IMG/VR virus record: IMGVR_UViG_3300030202_000083
Location: 1 to 31,188 of that record
DNA from: a virus
Reading direction: 5' to 3' (one strand)
DNA: 31,188 nucleotides
Below the pieces are notes generated by a model. The model saw only the letters and a list, made by a program, of their open reading frames with translations, had not been told where the DNA came from and searched no databases. Position numbers and translations under genes: made by a program. Of the stretch, positions 29,520 through 31,188 are shown piece after piece. The stretch's first letter is position 1. Each line of letters begins with the position of its first letter.

Positions 29520-30590
29520 TTAAAATCCTCTAAGGGCAGCTCCTGAACCTTTACCAGAGAAGCCACTGCGTTTACTACGGTTCATACCTTGGGTCTTCAT
29601 CTTTCCTCTTCCGGGTCTGCCCCCTGCTTTTTCTCCATCACTGTCATCAAAGTCTTTGTCAAACTGCTTTTGAGTGGCGTACTGAATACCATGCTTTCTA
29701 GAGAAGTCTCCTAGACCAGTACCCTTTTTACCGTAGAACCTGTACCCATCATCTGGTTGTTTAGAAGTTTTTCTAGAACCAGAACCTCCTCCCATATTTA
29801 ATTCATCTTCTGCCCCACGAGGAGAAGGATTAACAGATTGACCACTGCTTCCTGATTGACTACCTTGAGCAGGTTTAGCTTTTTTCTCTGACTGAGAAAG
29901 ATAAGCAGCTGTTCCTAATGCTGCTGCTCCTCCTCCTAGAGGACCTGTAAGATTACGTTTTCTTTTTGTAGATCCTAAGTTAAAACCACGTTTTTTATTA
30001 ACAGGAGATGTTGAGGCTCTTTTTGCAGGAACAGCAGGTCTCTTTGCAGGTGGTTGTCCACTGCCTCCTCTTTTTGCTTTTATATCTGCTGCAATCTTTC
30101 TTTGATTTGCAGTGTCTTTAACTTTTTCAGCACCCTTCTCTGCTTTATCTACTAAAGATTTTTTAGCCGCGCCTGTCAAAGGTTGAGCTTTAGGAGAAGT
30201 AACCTTTTTTGTCTTTACATCAGTTCTTGGAGCCGTGGGAGTCTTTGGCTTAATTTTATCTGGCGTCTTTCCTATTAATTTTTTTACAAGTGACTTAACC
30301 ATAGGTTTTCCCCTTTGTGCTGCTGGTCCTATAAGTGGTAGAGCAGCGAGACCTGCGAAAGTTCCCTCTACTCCTAAATTTACTTTATCATCTGTGTTTA
30401 ATTCTTCACCTGAAAAAGCTTTTCTAAATACTCTAGGATCAGGAAGAACATTAGAAGCTCTATCATATACCTTATCTGAGAGAAGTTCTGAAGTAGTCTT
30501 TCCTTTGCGCCGAGCAGCAGACTGTCTTTGTTTAGGTCTCTGCCCTAGCCTAATCCTAGCAGCTAAGTCTTCTTGAGACTTTCTTTTCAT
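29520..30590 (-). CDS. Large basic virion-type protein with FSGKGxGxALRGF tail (356 aa)
   Basis: This 356-residue protein is highly basic and mostly low-complexity. The N-terminal 60 residues hold RIRLGQRPKQRQSAARRKGK and DKVYDRASNVLPDPRVFRKA. A short hydrophobic patch (GTFAGLAALPLIGPAAQ, near 75-91) follows. The middle is a Lys/Pro/Ala-rich segment (about 110-215) like a histone tail, then a Gly/Ser-rich part. It ends NRSKRSGFSGKGSGAALRGF. I recall marine phage proteins with a DGYRFYGKKGTGLGDFSRKH-like segment as here, but not their function. Position next to the adaptor suggests a head-interior or completion role. It starts two bases after the adaptor-like gene ends. Confidence 0.6.
   Translation of the reverse strand: MKRKSQEDLAARIRLGQRPKQRQSAARRKGKTTSELLSDKVYDRASNVLPDPRVFRKAFSGEELNTDDKVNLGVEGTFAGLAALPLIGPAAQRGKPMVKSLVKKLIGKTPDKIKPKTPTAPRTDVKTKKVTSPKAQPLTGAAKKSLVDKAEKGAEKVKDTANQRKIAADIKAKRGGSGQPPAKRPAVPAKRASTSPVNKKRGFNLGSTKRKRNLTGPLGGGAAALGTAAYLSQSEKKAKPAQGSQSGSSGQSVNPSPRGAEDELNMGGGSGSRKTSKQPDDGYRFYGKKGTGLGDFSRKHGIQYATQKQFDKDFDDSDGEKAGGRPGRGKMKTQGMNRSKRSGFSGKGSGAALRGF
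29526..29531 (-). promoter_or_regulatory. Shine-Dalgarno embedded in the LRGF codons (second instance)
   Basis: AGAGGA lies eight bases before the ATG at 29517 and encodes part of the LRGF end of the 356-residue protein. It matches the site at 29056-29061 in sequence and spacing, so both copies of the motif couple to a downstream start. Confidence 0.7.
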
Positions 30591-30592
30591 CT

Positions 30593-31188
30593 CTAGTCGC
30601 TCCCTTTAATCAGCGTGTTAGGTCCTCCAGCTGGGCTGAAGTTTGTTTGCATGTCATCCTGTCTACTTCTTCTGGCTCTATTCCTTAACCGCTCTATCTC
30701 TCCTTGGTACTCTTGTTGCCACGCCTGAGTTGTGTTAAAGCTCTTCATAAAGAGAGAAGCTTCTATCATGGTAGCAAAGAAGAGCGCATTCTGACAGTGC
30801 TGCGTAAAGTAGTTGGTAGGACTTGCAGATGTAATAGTTGTAATCTGTGCAATGAATCCTATCTGAGAGTCTACCGTGGCAGAAGGTGTAGGCGCTACTC
30901 TGATCTCTGTGTTAGTCTTAAAGCCGTAGTACCTAGGTGTACCTGTGGAAGCTGAGACTGGCCAGTAGTCTAGCATATACTCATAGGGTCTATGCTTCAA
31001 CTGAGTTCTGGCACCACTGACCTCTATGGTAAAGGTCTTGATGATCTCTCCACCACTAGGAACAGATACTTCTGCAGTTCCAGAAGATACAGCTACACTG
31101 GCGTAAGAGACAAGACCCTGATCATCTAGGTCATTCATCATCTTATCCTGTGCTCTCTGTATCATATTAGGAAGAGCACCTAAAAATT
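30593..31188 (-). CDS. Adaptor-like tail/head-completion protein, 5' end beyond window
   Basis: The frame is open to the right edge; codons before the ATG at 31165 read FLGALPN in frame, so the true start is likely beyond 31188. Residues of this frame fit a phage adaptor-like family: LPNMIQRAQDKMMNDLDDQG at the start, HRPYEYMLDYWPVSASTGTP, then YYGF, and a C-terminal helix IERLRNRARRSRQDDM. Proteins with these signatures are widespread in marine podovirus-like phages and appear to sit at the portal-tail joint. Known members begin with a helical segment, supporting an N-terminal extension. Together with the gene at 27594-28283 it gives two different adaptor-like proteins in this operon. Confidence 0.7.
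   Translation of the reverse strand, partial: FLGALPNMIQRAQDKMMNDLDDQGLVSYASVAVSSGTAEVSVPSGGEIIKTFTIEVSGARTQLKHRPYEYMLDYWPVSASTGTPRYYGFKTNTEIRVAPTPSATVDSQIGFIAQITTITSASPTNYFTQHCQNALFFATMIEASLFMKSFNTTQAWQQEYQGEIERLRNRARRSRQDDMQTNFSPAGGPNTLIKGSD

Noticed and set aside
1-31188. tRNA, rRNA, integrase, transposase or insertion sequence
   Set aside because: Nothing resembling a tRNA cloverleaf, ribosomal RNA, recombinase motif or inverted-repeat-bounded element was seen; there is almost no non-coding DNA to hold them.

Overview
The window looks like one contiguous stretch of the late (structural) region of a marine tailed phage genome, most likely a podovirus-like phage known mainly from ocean metagenomes. 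Every gene I can support lies on the minus strand, so the operon reads from position 31188 down to 1. Genes are packed stop-to-start, often overlapping by 1-34 bases, and almost all have good Shine-Dalgarno sites. The only spacer longer than 20 bases is 2121-2174. I see no terminase, portal, major capsid protein, sheath, integrase, replication gene, tRNA or host chromosome gene. The head genes presumably lie upstream, beyond 31188. The host cannot be named. The family resemblances (lysine-rich DUF5872/DUF6321-type proteins, RCC1 propellers, LamG fibres, GNAT-like internal virion protein) point to a phage of marine heterotrophic bacteria.

Layout in the direction of transcription. (1) 31188-27594: a head-tail adaptor-like protein cut by the window edge, two lysine-rich proteins with a shared C-terminal motif, a 55-residue protein, a previously uncalled 40-residue cysteine-rich metallothionein-like peptide, a holin-like membrane protein, a 62-residue protein and a second adaptor-like protein. 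(2) 27592-26334: four small, mostly very basic proteins. (3) 26319-22387: two fibre-like proteins and two seven-repeat RCC1 beta-propeller proteins. (4) 22376-19548: a sulfotransferase-glycosyltransferase fusion, a fibre-assembly-like protein and an APS kinase-nucleotidyltransferase fusion, which together could make and use the sulfate donor PAPS. (5) 19545-16073: a large LamG/SPRY-like adhesin, an assembly-chaperone-like protein and a small secreted protein. (6) 16070-12540: a small membrane protein, another fibre, a large tail nozzle/hub-like protein and a small protein. (7) 12528-2175: virion and DNA-ejection proteins, including proteins of 522, 820 and 1830 residues and a small GNAT-like protein. 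(8) 2120-1: a DxD glycosyltransferase and a glycosyltransferase-methyltransferase fusion that runs off the left edge.

Taken together, this is a tail, adsorption and DNA-injection module into which glycan-modifying enzymes (glycosyl transfer, sulfation, methylation) are inserted. My main hypothesis is that the phage sulfates and glycosylates either its own fibres or the host surface, using a PAPS supply it encodes itself. The second notable item is the metallothionein-like peptide at 28765-28887, which uses a TTG start and is easily missed by gene callers. All functional statements come from reading motifs by eye; no database search was run.
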